In this document: positions 43,780 through 52,918 of the stretch, in pieces
How positions within the stretch are numbered: the first letter of the stretch is position 1
How the letters are laid out: every line of letters begins with the position of its first letter
Notes under the pieces: model-generated
Told to the model about the DNA's origin: nothing
What the model saw: the letters and a program-made list of their open reading frames with translations, nothing else
Databases searched by the model: none
Source: JAIUNP01 sp020161975
GTDB taxonomy: Bacteria > Pseudomonadota > Alphaproteobacteria > Rhizobiales > Beijerinckiaceae
NCBI GenBank assembly: GCA_036745275.1
Contig: DAIOGK010000020.1
Span: 10,993 to 74,992 of the forward strand
Length of the DNA stretch: 64,000 nucleotides
Direction: 5' to 3'
Translations under genes and position numbers: made by a program

Positions 43780-45168
43780 TCACTGCCCGTCCGGCGTCCG
43801 CAGGCCGATCCACTTGTCGCGGACCTGCTCATAATGGATCTTCGGATCATAGGCCGGGGCCTTGATGCCCATGGTGCGTAGCGACAGCCGCCCGATCGCG
43901 CCGAGCAGCGTGTAGGACGCAACGACGCGATCGCGCTGCGCGGTGACCAGCGTAACGCGCGCATCCAGCAGGTCCTGCTGCGCGTTCAGCACGTCCAGCG
44001 TGGTGCGCTGACCAACCTTGGCCTCCTCGCGCACGCCGGCAAGTGCGATTTCTGCCGCGCGAACCCCGGCTTCAGACGCCGTGATCTGCGCACGGGTCGC
44101 TTCAAGCGCGCCCCAGGCACTCACGACAAGCTGGCGGACGCTCTCACGCTGGGTGTCGACTGCAAGTCGTTGCGATGTCAACGTTTCCTTGGCCTGGCGC
44201 ACCCGCGAATAGACAGCTCCACCCTCGTAGATCGGAACCGACAGGCGCCCCACAAGCGAGGCGGACCAAACCTCGGTGCCGCGCACGTTGCTGTTGTCCA
44301 TCCGGCGCGCACCCACCGCCTGGAGCGAGATGGTCGGATAAAGCTCGCCCTCGATCACCTTCACCTGCAACTGCTGCTGATCGACGCCATGCAGCGTAGC
44401 GATGATCGCCGGATGCTCCTTCTGCGACAGGCTGATGGCCGCATCACGCGTTTTCGGCAGCAGATGGTCGACACCCTTGGCCGGCGAAAGCTTCTTGGGA
44501 GGATCGCCCACCACCTGCTGATAAGTGGCAATCGAAGATTTCAGGTTGGCCTCGGCGAGATAGGAATCCGAACGCGATTTTGCGAGGCGCGATTCCGATT
44601 GGGCCACGTCCGTACGGGTCAATTCGCCGACGCGGAAGCGATCCGTCGTCTGCTGAAGCTGCGTCGTCAGAACCTCGATGTTGTTGCGGCGCAGGTTCAG
44701 AAGCGCCGTGTCGCGCAACACATTCATGTAGGCGGTCGCGGCATTGAGCAGCACCGTCTGCTCGGTGTTGCGCAGTGTTTCACGGGCGCCGAGGATTTGC
44801 GATTCCGCGGCGCGCACGGAGTTTCCCGTTCGCCCTCCGTTGTAAATCACCTGATCCAGCGTCACGGACATGCCGCGCGGGCGCGCGTTCGTGTTCTTGG
44901 AGCCGGCGGCTCCGGCAGCATCAACATTCTGGTCTGCAATGCCAATATCGGCCGCGCCGGTCAGCTTCGGTCGATATCCCGAGAGCGCCTGCGGCATCGC
45001 CTCATCGGTGGCGCGGGCGTTGGCGCGCTGGCTGTTGAGCGTGGGATTGGCGCGGTAGGCGCGCGCCAGCGCACCCTGGATATTTTCCGCAAATGCTGGT
45101 GCCACGCTTGAGAGAAGCGTTGCAGACAACATACCTGCGACCAGAACAGCCTGATTGTACCGGACCAC
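43780..45168 (-). CDS. tolC: TolC family outer membrane efflux protein
   Basis: 462 residues from the GTG at 45168, chosen because AGGTG lies 6 bp upstream; a GTG at 45198 lacks a ribosome site. Signal peptide ends near AFAEN. The two OEP repeats are seen: ENIQGALARAYRANPTLNSQ and the long helices with TRTDVAQSESRLAKSRS, and in the second half GQRTTLDVLNAQQDLLDARV. Forms the outer-membrane channel for type I secretion and RND/MFP efflux. Lies between popZ and a PCMT-like gene on one strand. Confidence 0.92.
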   Translation of the reverse strand: MVRYNQAVLVAGMLSATLLSSVAPAFAENIQGALARAYRANPTLNSQRANARATDEAMPQALSGYRPKLTGAADIGIADQNVDAAGAAGSKNTNARPRGMSVTLDQVIYNGGRTGNSVRAAESQILGARETLRNTEQTVLLNAATAYMNVLRDTALLNLRRNNIEVLTTQLQQTTDRFRVGELTRTDVAQSESRLAKSRSDSYLAEANLKSSIATYQQVVGDPPKKLSPAKGVDHLLPKTRDAAISLSQKEHPAIIATLHGVDQQQLQVKVIEGELYPTISLQAVGARRMDNSNVRGTEVWSASLVGRLSVPIYEGGAVYSRVRQAKETLTSQRLAVDTQRESVRQLVVSAWGALEATRAQITASEAGVRAAEIALAGVREEAKVGQRTTLDVLNAQQDLLDARVTLVTAQRDRVVASYTLLGAIGRLSLRTMGIKAPAYDPKIHYEQVRDKWIGLRTPDGQ

Positions 45169-45366
45169 TACAGACACCTCACAGCGTGAATCGCTCACGC
45201 GTTAACAAACGCTTAACGTTTTAAACGCTCAGGCCGTCGTGTAAACCACTTGAATGCTGTTCGATGAAATTCGCCTGTCATGCGGCGCAAAAATACGACA
45301 CAAAGTGCGCAGGAATTCGCCGGACCTGATGCCAGCGAATCAGTCGAAAATTGAAATAAAACGCTG

Positions 45367-46011
45367 TTAGAACGCGAATTCGCTCGCGCGGGCGAGGCTC
45401 GAGATCGCCGGCGCGGCAGCATCGATCACGCGGACGCCGCTGGCCGAATTGCCTACCTTGCGGAACAACATCGCCCGACCGCTGCGCCCCCGGCCCATCA
45501 CGATCATCAGCCGGCCGCGATCAGCCAGCTGGTCAAGCAGCGCTTCAGGTTCGACCTCGGCAGCGCCATGCACCAGAATCACGTTGAAGGGCCCCTTGCC
45601 CGGCGCGCCTGCGCCAGCCTCGCCACTGATGACCTCGACACCGGAAACGCCCGCCGCCTTCAGCGCAGCGGAGGCACCGTCGGCGTCCGTCTCCAGCGCC
45701 GTTACGCGTGCACCGCAGGCCGCGAGGATTGCCGCGCCATAACCGGAACCGTTCACGTCGAGCGCCGTCTCACCGGGAAGGACCTCAAGCGACTGGACCA
45801 TGCGGGCCAGCACCATCGGCGTGAGCAGCCGGGTCTTGCCACCGCGCGCCAGAACCTCCCGGTCGAGATAGGCGAGCGCCGCTTCGCTTTCGGCCACGAA
45901 GGCTTCCCGCGGCACCATCTCGAAGGCATTGAGCACCTTGAAATCCAGCACGTCGTAGGTGCGGAGCTGGTTGCTGACCATCGTGTTTCGGGCGGCGGTA
46001 AGATCAGTCAT
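45367..46011 (-). CDS. protein-L-isoaspartate O-methyltransferase family protein
   Basis: 214 residues from the ATG at 46011. Opens with the PCMT pattern ARNTMVSNQLRTYDV, then PREAFV, LTPMVLARMVQSLEVLPGE, and a modified SAM motif LDVNGSGYGAAILAACGA. The class differs from true Pcm enzymes at motif I and lacks a perfect GSGSGY, so methylation of isoaspartate is not assured. The same neighbours (TolC, PopZ) recur in related alphaproteobacteria. Confidence 0.82.
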   Translation of the reverse strand: MTDLTAARNTMVSNQLRTYDVLDFKVLNAFEMVPREAFVAESEAALAYLDREVLARGGKTRLLTPMVLARMVQSLEVLPGETALDVNGSGYGAAILAACGARVTALETDADGASAALKAAGVSGVEVISGEAGAGAPGKGPFNVILVHGAAEVEPEALLDQLADRGRLMIVMGRGRSGRAMLFRKVGNSASGVRVIDAAAPAISSLARASEFAF

Positions 46012-46113
46012 GGAAGTGCCAGACATCATTAGAACAGATGCTCCGCTTGTGCGGCACCCGGCGTCGAAAAGCAAGGCTTATGCGCCGTTCGCGGGATCAT
46101 CCTAAGGGGGATG

Positions 46114-46187
46114 TGGAGGCCTCGCCCAGAATCGAACTGGGATACAAGGATTTGCAGTCCTCTGCGTAACCATTCCGCCACGAGGCC
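46114..46187 (-). tRNA. tRNA-Cys (GCA)
   Basis: Minus-strand cloverleaf: acceptor GGCCTCG/CGAGGCC, anticodon loop CTGCAAA with anticodon GCA, T-arm AGTTCGATTCT, CCA encoded. Confidence 0.95.
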
Positions 46188-46342
46188 AATCGCAGCACCC
46201 GTCCTATATCCATGGAATTCGATGTTCTGCAACCGGGAAGCTGCAACTTTGCAAATAAAATAAACAAAATCCTTCCGGAGAAAAAATTCTCCGGGAATGG
46301 GTTGCATCCGGACGCCTCATTGGCTTATACGGGCCGCGCTGA

Positions 46343-46417
46343 TCCCCGATAGCTCAGCGGTAGAGCATTCGACTGTTAATCGAATGGTCGTAGGTTCGAA
46401 TCCTACTCGGGGAGCCA
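46343..46417 (+). tRNA. tRNA-Asn (GTT)
   Basis: Acceptor TCCCCGA/TCGGGGA, anticodon loop CTGTTAA with anticodon GTT, T-arm GGTTCGAATCC, CCA encoded. Its last 15 bases also encode the end of the serine recombinase on the opposite strand, so it is the likely integration point of the neighbouring element. Confidence 0.95.
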
Positions 46418-47977
46418 TTTTTCAAAAACGCGCTCGGAAACGCCTCCGGGCGCGTTTTCGTTCCGGGTCTCGATGATCGTTTCCGCAAGCATGTCAAAGG
46501 GTTGGCGGAACGTGGCGACCACCTTCCCATCCTCCCAAGTGCAGTTCGATAGTACGAAATTTAGTAGGCGGCGTTTTTCGCGCGGTTCCTGCTTCGCGAA
46601 CAGCCTTTGGGCATCCCGCGCCCGTTCGAGAAGCGCCACTCCCTCGGAAAGATAGGATTTGTCTGCGTTTTGATGCCGTTCGATCTCGCGCTGGCAGCGG
46701 TTCTGCTCCTCGCGCCACTGGTTCGACATTTTTTCGAAGAAGGCGGTATCGACCAGACCGTCGAGCTTATCGACATACATCGCGTGAATGCGGTCATCGA
46801 GGCGCTTGTATTCCGCCTGATGCCGCTTGATTGCCTCGTCGTGCTCGCGGCGCTCGGCGGCGTGGCTGGCGTGAAGGGCATCACGCACCCATTCCAGCAC
46901 GTAGTCATCGAACCGCAACCGCCCGAGCAATTCGGTGAACTGCGCTTCGAGCACTTCCTCGCGGACATATTTGCGGCGGCAGTCGGCGGGCTTGCCCTCG
47001 CACTTATCGGCATATCCGGTGCAATGGTAATAGACGTAGCGTTCCTTCTTGATCTCGCCGACCACGGCGCAGCCGCAGGCGTGGCAGGCGATCAGCCCGG
47101 AGAAGGCGAAATCCCGCCTGCCCTTCTTTGCGCCGCGTGCATTGCGCCCGTCCATAACGTCTTGCACCCGTTCCCATAGCTCGGTCGGCACGATGGCGTC
47201 GTAGCGGCCCTGATAGGTCTTGCCGTCCCAATCGAAGCGCCCGGTATAGATGCGGTTGCGCAGGATCGCGGCGACGGTGCTTTTCGGGATGCGAGCGCCC
47301 GTTTTCTTGAACACAAGGCCCGCCGCCCGCGCCTTCTTCGTGACCTCCTGCGTGGAGAGGTCGCCCCACGCATACCATTCGAACATCTTGCGGATGATCG
47401 GCGCGGTCACCTCGTCGGGCACGATGATCTTGCGGCCATCCTCGCGCATCATGTTGCGATAGCCGAGCGGCGCGTTGGAGGGCCAGAAGCCCTGCGCAGC
47501 CTTTTCGGTCATGCCCTTGCGCGTTTCCTCGGACAGGTTGTCGATGTAGTTCTTCGCCATCAGCACCTTGATGCCGTGCATGAACTTTTCCGAGGATCGC
47601 GACTCGCGCGACAGTACCACGCCTTCCTTGGCGAAGTGCATTTCCACCTCGAGTTCATCGACCGTCACCCAATCCTTGAGGTTGCGATATAGCCGGTCGG
47701 TCTTCTCGACCAGCATCACGCGAATGGCAGGATGCGCCTTGAGATAGGCCACCATCTCACCGAAGGCGGTGCGGCCCGTCTGCTTGGCGGTTTCAATGTC
47801 CACATATTCTTGCGCCACCGCGAAGCCGTTCGCCGCCGCGTATTCCTTCAGCAGCTTCAATTGCGCCGGGATCGAGAAGCCTTCCTTCTCCTGCTCCTTG
47901 GAGGAGACGCGGGCATAGATCACCGCTTGGCGGCGGGCGTCATGAGCGGGTTCTGCGACTCTTAGGCGCTTCCTCAT
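46403..47977 (-). CDS. large serine recombinase (resolvase/integrase family)
   Basis: 524 residues. The catalytic domain opens with AVIYARVSSKEQEKEGFS (nucleophile in the VSS) and contains EKTDRLYRNLKD. The Recombinase DNA-binding domain follows from about residue 175 (GYWPS-like FWPSNAPLGYRN), then a zinc ribbon (CHACG, later CEGKPADC) and a C-terminal coiled coil. Such enzymes integrate and excise phages and mobile elements. The last codons (WLPE-stop) are supplied by the tRNA-Asn gene on the other strand, which suggests the element's end is fused to the tRNA. Appears intact. Confidence 0.92.
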   Translation of the reverse strand: MRKRLRVAEPAHDARRQAVIYARVSSKEQEKEGFSIPAQLKLLKEYAAANGFAVAQEYVDIETAKQTGRTAFGEMVAYLKAHPAIRVMLVEKTDRLYRNLKDWVTVDELEVEMHFAKEGVVLSRESRSSEKFMHGIKVLMAKNYIDNLSEETRKGMTEKAAQGFWPSNAPLGYRNMMREDGRKIIVPDEVTAPIIRKMFEWYAWGDLSTQEVTKKARAAGLVFKKTGARIPKSTVAAILRNRIYTGRFDWDGKTYQGRYDAIVPTELWERVQDVMDGRNARGAKKGRRDFAFSGLIACHACGCAVVGEIKKERYVYYHCTGYADKCEGKPADCRRKYVREEVLEAQFTELLGRLRFDDYVLEWVRDALHASHAAERREHDEAIKRHQAEYKRLDDRIHAMYVDKLDGLVDTAFFEKMSNQWREEQNRCQREIERHQNADKSYLSEGVALLERARDAQRLFAKQEPREKRRLLNFVLSNCTWEDGKVVATFRQPFDMLAETIIETRNENAPGGVSERVFEKWLPE

Positions 47978-48033
47978 GACGTTTAGTATAAACTAAACAT
48001 TTTAGATCGCAAGCATGTGCAACGACAGGCAGA

Positions 48034-48777
48034 TCAAGACGGCGACTGGCTGGCTTCTACTCCATAAATGCCGACTGCCGCATTGATCGCCAGAGCCGCA
48101 AAATTCCAAACCCAATGGGCATCCGGCGCGACAACCTCGTCGTCATAAAAGCAAGTATCCAGAAGGCTGCGCGCGCAATAAGAACCCGCCGTCACGACCA
48201 CTTCGAGGTCCGTATGGTCGGCGTAGAAATGCGTTGTGGCCGCATGAGCGCACGCCCCATAGGCGCAATGCGCAAGCTTAGGCATCAGAACATACCGCAC
48301 CACCGTCTCGCCTTCATAGATTGGACCATGTGGGAATAGACGCCCTATTGCATGCTGCGCGTGGCTTGGGCAGACCATGCGGTTCGCAACACCAACCGCC
48401 AGTTGCCCGCACCCAGCACGTCGCAAGGCCAATGGAGCCAAATATTCCACAGCTAGTCGCTCGAAAAATGCTGCGCAGCGGCGCTCGGCTTCAACGCCAT
48501 CTTCTGTGAGTTGGGCGCGCCAGTCGGACTCAATTAAGCGCGCATACTCGGCGGCAATCGACGCACACTCAGCATCAAGAGTCGTCCGCAGCGCCATTGG
48601 CATGGCGTCTTCATAGCAAAACAACTCGCAGGCAAAATTGGTGATGGTTTGGCTATGCCGGAACGACTTGATGACGGCGGTCTTATTGAAGGCCGCCGCA
48701 GGAGAGAGTCCAATACCGAGGAACGGCGCAAGAGCGAGGGCCAGAAATGACCGGCGATGCAGGGTCATTGGCGGCAT
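48034..48777 (-). CDS. secreted cysteine-rich hypothetical protein
   Basis: 247 residues from the ATG at 48777, which has a strong GGGAGGGGG site; longer starts lack one. A signal peptide is clear: HRRSFLALALAPFLGIGLS then PAAAF. The mature part carries about nine cysteines, several paired by position (CELFCYED, CAYGACAHAA, CARSLLDTC), pointing to a disulfide-bonded periplasmic or exported protein. Family not recognised. It lies in the putative element, 56 bp upstream of the recombinase on the same strand. Confidence 0.7.
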   Translation of the reverse strand: MPPMTLHRRSFLALALAPFLGIGLSPAAAFNKTAVIKSFRHSQTITNFACELFCYEDAMPMALRTTLDAECASIAAEYARLIESDWRAQLTEDGVEAERRCAAFFERLAVEYLAPLALRRAGCGQLAVGVANRMVCPSHAQHAIGRLFPHGPIYEGETVVRYVLMPKLAHCAYGACAHAATTHFYADHTDLEVVVTAGSYCARSLLDTCFYDDEVVAPDAHWVWNFAALAINAAVGIYGVEASQSPS

Positions 48778-48991
48778 GCTTCCCCCTCCCAATCGAGAAG
48801 TCGATGATACCATTTTCGGCATCCAAACGCACGCGAAATAGCGCCTTCATGGCGCCTACCACCATGGGATACCTAATTGTAATATCGTTATATTTTTGAC
48901 CCATAACACAACGCGCTCATGCCAAGGCTTGGCACGCGACGCCCCTCATTCCGCCACCTCCAGTTCGCGGGCGTTCACCGACGCGAGGGCC

Positions 48992-49276
48992 TCAACGAGG
49001 AGAGCGTCGGGCATGCGGCGGCGTTCGCATCGAGGCTTCGTTGCGCGGACTCAACACGCCGATCTCGCCAAGCTGCGACCATCGCCAGTTCGAAGGGATC
49101 GGGAACGGTGTTTCGGTAAGCGGGGGGATAGCTTTGGACGTCCTGATCTCCCCCGACTTGACCAGCCGCGCCTTTTCCTTCGCTATCCGTTTCAGCAGGT
49201 CCGACGCCGGTTCGTCGTTCGGGTCTTGCGGCACCAATTTCCCGCGCACGGCGAGGTTGAGGATGGTCTGGCGCAT
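48992..49276 (-). pseudogene. fragment of type I restriction specificity subunit HsdS
   Basis: An internal piece of HsdS: RQTILNLAVRGKLVPQDP, NDEPASDLLKRIAKEKARLV and NWRWSQLGEIG are typical of the first target-recognition half. The true N-terminus is gone, replaced at 49276 by the ImmA/IrrE reading frame, and similarity stops near 49040. No HsdM or HsdR remains, so it cannot act in modification or restriction. Confidence 0.8.
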
Positions 49277-49487
49277 CGGGATCAAAGCCGATACCGGAAC
49301 GCGGCACGCCGAACAGCCGGTGCGTATCGTCGAACTCGACGCCGATCTTCAAGTGCTTCTCGATGATGTCTTCGATCGGGATCGGCGCTTCGATCGGCAC
49401 CTCGCGTTCACGCGCGTAGTCGGCAAGAAGCGCTTCAGCGTCCCTCTCGATCGCCTCATCGGACATAAAGGCAACTTTCAATCCCAT
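49277..49487 (-). pseudogene. truncated ImmA/IrrE family metallopeptidase
   Basis: The first 71 codons of an ImmA/IrrE-type peptidase start at the ATG at 49487 (MGLKVAFMSDEAIERDAEAL, later VEFDDTHRLFG and SGIGFDPD). The frame then runs into the HsdS fragment at about 49276, so the HExxH zinc domain is missing. ImmA/IrrE peptidases cleave a partner XRE repressor; the XRE gene is 52 bp upstream on the same strand and still looks intact. Confidence 0.78.
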
Positions 49488-49539
49488 CGCGTTTTCATCC
49501 TCATTTGCATCGCTTCGAAACCCACCGCCGTTCGGGCGT

Positions 49540-49887
49540 TCACTTGTCCTTTGTTTTCTGCGCCTCGCGGGCCAGCCAGGCGAGGTCATCCGCAGACAGG
49601 CCTTTGGTCGTCCGCAGCAGCGCCGCGACTTCGACCGGGTTGCGCTTGATGATGTCCGACAGGTCCGAGGCAACCTTGCCCGCCCGCGCCAGAAGCTCGT
49701 CAACGTCGCAACCGATCACCCCGGCAATCAGGCGAATCTTGTCTTCGGCAGGCGGCGGGAACTCGTCGCGCTCAACCTTCGAAACATAGGTCGGGCTCAC
49801 GCCGATCATTTTCGCCATCTCCCGCAAGCCGATCTCCTTCGCCTCACGCCGCGCCCGGATGAACGCGCCGAACTTCTCCCCTGACAT
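49540..49887 (-). CDS. XRE family helix-turn-helix regulator
   Basis: 115 residues from the ATG at 49887 (GGGAG upstream). The HTH is in the N-terminal half: REMAKMIGVSPTYVSKVERDEFPPP. The rest is helical (DVDELLARAGKV, DDLAWLAREAQ). The pairing with ImmA/IrrE is the standard repressor/antirepressor-protease arrangement of ICEs and phages; with the protease truncated, relief of repression by cleavage is probably lost. Confidence 0.88.
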   Translation of the reverse strand: MSGEKFGAFIRARREAKEIGLREMAKMIGVSPTYVSKVERDEFPPPAEDKIRLIAGVIGCDVDELLARAGKVASDLSDIIKRNPVEVAALLRTTKGLSADDLAWLAREAQKTKDK

Positions 49888-50072
49888 GCTGGTTTCTCCC
49901 GTCACCTGTTTATGAGGCACTTTACACACGATTCGCGCACGGTCGTCAACTGATATCTAAACACTCTCAAGTGAAGCGCTTATGCCGCAAGGCCAAGCTC
50001 GCGAACATTCTCCAAAATGCGCCGGAAATCAGCGCTCGGCGCGGGGCACATGGTTCGATATCGAGTGACGAA

Positions 50073-50087
50073 GGGGAGCCAATTTTT
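50073..50087. repeat. possible element end (copy of tRNA-Asn 3' end)
   Basis: GGGGAGCCA followed by A and TTTTT at 50073-50087 repeats GGGGAGCCA-TTTTT at 46409-46422, the end of tRNA-Asn. A GGTTCGA heptamer also precedes each copy. A 9-bp exact match can be chance; it fits the far attachment site of a 3.7-kb element remnant. The rest of 49888-50164 shows no gene. Confidence 0.35.
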
Positions 50088-50164
50088 CCCAAAATCCGAC
50101 GGTTCTGGCGGTCAGAAGCATTGCTTCGCGTCGAGGTTTCGCGCCGTTGCGATTCCCCCGGTCG

Positions 50165-51412
50165 TTACGGCTGATTCTGCTGGCTTTCGGCGGCCTTGCG
50201 CGCCCGCTCGCGGGGATGACCAATCTTGGTCGTGGCATCCGTACCCAGGGAAATCCGTTCCCAGATGACCATCACAATCAGTATCAAGCTGGTGATGATC
50301 GAGATCAGCCACGGCTCCAACGCGCCGCCGAAGGCCCACATCAGCACCAGGGCGGCAATTCCAACCATGTGCGAGAGCGGGAACCAGCCAGCCGTCGCCC
50401 GCTTGAACAGGCCGCAGCCCAGAACATAGAGCAGCGGCCCACCCACCGAAGCGGCCAGTGTCTTGGCATCGGCATGGCCGGTTGCGTGGGCGAGGACGAA
50501 CTCGTCGCCCACCGCCGTCACGATGATGCCCATGACGATCGGAAGATGGAGATAGGTGTAGGCGCGCGCGATTCGCCCCGGATCAGCGGAGCCGCGCATC
50601 GCATTGACCCCCCGCTCCTGCCCGATGCTGAAATAGATCGCCCACATCGCCGCTGTGCCGGCCAGCGAGGCGGCAAACGCTGTGCTGATCGGGAAGGTCC
50701 ACGGCAGCTTTTCAAAGGTCGCACCGGTGACGAGGATTGATTCGCCCAGCGACAGGATGATGAACAGAGCGCAGCGCTCGGCGAAATGGCCGGGCTCGAT
50801 ATCCCACTCCGCTGTGCCCGACTGGCCAAGGCCGGGCGTGTAGAACCGCGCCGCCGGCCCGGAATATTCGATGAGGAGTGCGATCAACCAAAACACGAAC
50901 ACGGTCTTTCCGCCGAACCATGCCCCGGCAATCCAGAAGACGCTCGCCGTTGCAATCCAGCACAGGACGCGCTGGAAATTGCGGTAATGCGCCTCGGAAT
51001 ACTCACGCATGATCGGCAGCATGAAGATGCCCCGCCCCAAATGCATGAACACATAGGCGATGGCGAACGGCATCGCCTTGTCTTCGGCCGCGTGGGGGAT
51101 GGAAGCGGACATCACGACCCCCGCGCCCATCATCACCATCAGCATGATGCGCACGGGAAAGCGCTCGGGATCGGCCCAGTTCGTGCTCCAGCAGAAGAAG
51201 ATCCAGACCCACCAGACCGCCATGGTCACCACCGTGACGCCGAACAGACCGTACAACGTCGGATGCCCCATCAGCGCATGGGACAATTGCGTGATGGCAA
51301 AGACAAAGACGAGATCGAAGAAGAGCTCGATATAACCGACGCGATGGTGGCCATGGACAGCCGGCCCGCGCGACAGGCGACGATGATGCTCCGGTGCTGC
51401 GTGTTCTGTCAT
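50165..51412 (-). CDS. low temperature requirement protein A family (LtrA)
   Basis: 415 residues from the ATG at 51412; the longer frame is unsupported. About ten to twelve membrane segments; the N-terminal GYIELFFDLVFVFAITQLSHAL and the middle FAERCALFIILSLGESILVTG are LtrA hallmarks. Named after a Listeria gene needed for growth in the cold; biochemical role unknown. Inner-membrane protein, single gene. Confidence 0.88.
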   Translation of the reverse strand: MTEHAAPEHHRRLSRGPAVHGHHRVGYIELFFDLVFVFAITQLSHALMGHPTLYGLFGVTVVTMAVWWVWIFFCWSTNWADPERFPVRIMLMVMMGAGVVMSASIPHAAEDKAMPFAIAYVFMHLGRGIFMLPIMREYSEAHYRNFQRVLCWIATASVFWIAGAWFGGKTVFVFWLIALLIEYSGPAARFYTPGLGQSGTAEWDIEPGHFAERCALFIILSLGESILVTGATFEKLPWTFPISTAFAASLAGTAAMWAIYFSIGQERGVNAMRGSADPGRIARAYTYLHLPIVMGIIVTAVGDEFVLAHATGHADAKTLAASVGGPLLYVLGCGLFKRATAGWFPLSHMVGIAALVLMWAFGGALEPWLISIITSLILIVMVIWERISLGTDATTKIGHPRERARKAAESQQNQP

Positions 51413-51468
51413 GCCCTGCCCTCGATGCAACTTTCGGAGAAGGCTATAAGAGGTAAACCGAAGCGCCG

Positions 51469-52083
51469 TCAAAGGACAATCAGGCGATCCGGCAGCTCGT
51501 TGCGATCCACCGAGGCGGGCGGGCAATGGGTGGCCAGAACACCGCCGCAAATCTCGACCGCCTCGACAAGGCCATCGGCTGCGCGCCCTGCCGTCAACCC
51601 GTCGGTGAGTGCCTCGATAGCGCTGCGCCAGACGGCCGGATCAACATGATCGGCAATGCCCTTGTCCGCGAGAACCTCGGCATAGTGCTCAGCATTGGCG
51701 ACGTAGATCAGGCAGCCGGTGCGGTTCGCCGTGCGGTAGAGTTCCTGCGTGACGAACTGATCGCGCGCGGCCCGCCGCGCCCGGTTGCGCCGGATGAAGC
51801 GCGGCACCAGCGCCATCCGGGCTGGCAGCAGCGACAGCAGCACGGCAAGGACGATGAAAGTGGCGAGTTGGACAAGGTGGATCGTCGCCGCATCGAGGCT
51901 TGTCAGCCGCAGCAAGGGCCAGGGCAGCGCAAATGCCAGCACCGCCGCCCAAAGCACCGGAATGGCACGATAATCCGAGGCCTGGCGCGCAAACACGCAG
52001 ACGATCTCGCCTGAAGTCTGGCTTTCTGCCTTGGCGATCGCCGCCGCAACACGGGCGCGATCCTCACGGGTCAGTTGTACCAT
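51469..52083 (-). CDS. TPM domain-containing membrane protein
   Basis: 204 residues starting at the ATG at 52083, one base of which is shared with the stop of the preceding gene. The start has the TPM-like KAESQTSGEIVCVF, two membrane segments follow (about residues 42-95), and then a soluble YVANAEHYAEVLADKGI domain. TPM proteins have been tied to membrane-protein repair; role in bacteria unclear. Third gene of a lemA-ygcG-type operon. Confidence 0.85.
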   Translation of the reverse strand: MVQLTREDRARVAAAIAKAESQTSGEIVCVFARQASDYRAIPVLWAAVLAFALPWPLLRLTSLDAATIHLVQLATFIVLAVLLSLLPARMALVPRFIRRNRARRAARDQFVTQELYRTANRTGCLIYVANAEHYAEVLADKGIADHVDPAVWRSAIEALTDGLTAGRAADGLVEAVEICGGVLATHCPPASVDRNELPDRLIVL

Positions 52084-52913
52084 TACCAATCCCCCGAGGC
52101 GCCGCCACCGCCCGACGAGCCGCCCCCGCCGGAAAAGCCGCCGCCGCCACCCCAGTTTCCGCCGCCGCTGCCGCCGCCCCAACCGCTGCTGCTGCTGGAA
52201 GGCGTGAAAACGATCCAGCCGCCGTCGCGCGTCCGGTGCATGCCTCCCCTTCCGCCGCCGCGATTGTTCCGCGCAGCCATCATGTTGAAAACAATCATGA
52301 TAATGACAAAGACAAGGAAGATCACGAGCGGATCGTATGCGTCGGACTCCGGCGCGGGGCGCATCTTGGCGCGGTCCTGCCATTCGCTGTCGCCGAGCAG
52401 TGTGGCGGTGATCGCATCGACTCCCGCCTCAAGTCCGCTTCCGAAATCGCCCGCCTTGAACTTCGGCGCGATGGCGGCCTGGATGATCATCTTGGCGACG
52501 GCATCGGTCAGCGTGCCTTCAAGGCCGTAGCCAACCTCGATCCGAACCTTGCGCTCGTTGGGCGCGACCAGCAGCAGCACGCCGTTATTGGTTTTCGCCT
52601 GCCCCAGCTTCCAGTGACGGAACAACCGGTTGGCGTAATCCTCGATGCTCGTGCCCTGAAGCGACGGTACAGTTGCAACCACCACCTGATCGGAGGTTTT
52701 CTGGTCGTAATTCGCCAGTTTCATTTCCAGCCGGCTTTTGGCCGGCGCATCGATGATGCCGGCCTGATCGACCACCCGGCCCGTCAGCTCCGGAAAGGTC
52801 AGCCCCTGCGCCAGAACGGTTGCGACCAGCGCCAGCCATAGCGCGCAGGACAGCAGCGCGGCGGCGCAAAACCGCCGCGCATCAGGCCAGACAAGTGCGG
52901 CGGTGCGGGCCAC
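52083..52913 (-). CDS. TPM domain-containing protein (YgcG family)
   Basis: 276 residues from a GTG at 52913. Signal peptide ends near VLAQG. The TPM domain spans about residues 40-170 (GRVVDQAGIIDA, SDQVVVATVPSLQG, NNGVLLLVAPNERKVRIEVGYGLEG). One membrane segment follows (VIFLVFVIIMIVFNMM), then a Gly/Ser-rich tail with repeated SGGGG, common in this family. Probably anchored in the inner membrane with the TPM domain outside. Follows lemA by 5 bp, the usual pairing. Confidence 0.9.
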   Translation of the reverse strand: MARTAALVWPDARRFCAAALLSCALWLALVATVLAQGLTFPELTGRVVDQAGIIDAPAKSRLEMKLANYDQKTSDQVVVATVPSLQGTSIEDYANRLFRHWKLGQAKTNNGVLLLVAPNERKVRIEVGYGLEGTLTDAVAKMIIQAAIAPKFKAGDFGSGLEAGVDAITATLLGDSEWQDRAKMRPAPESDAYDPLVIFLVFVIIMIVFNMMAARNNRGGGRGGMHRTRDGGWIVFTPSSSSSGWGGGSGGGNWGGGGGFSGGGGSSGGGGASGDW

Positions 52914-52918
52914 GCGCG

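Noticed and set aside
52083..52200. Low-complexity repeat as a separate element
   Set aside because: It encodes the Gly/Ser-rich tail normal for YgcG-type TPM proteins.
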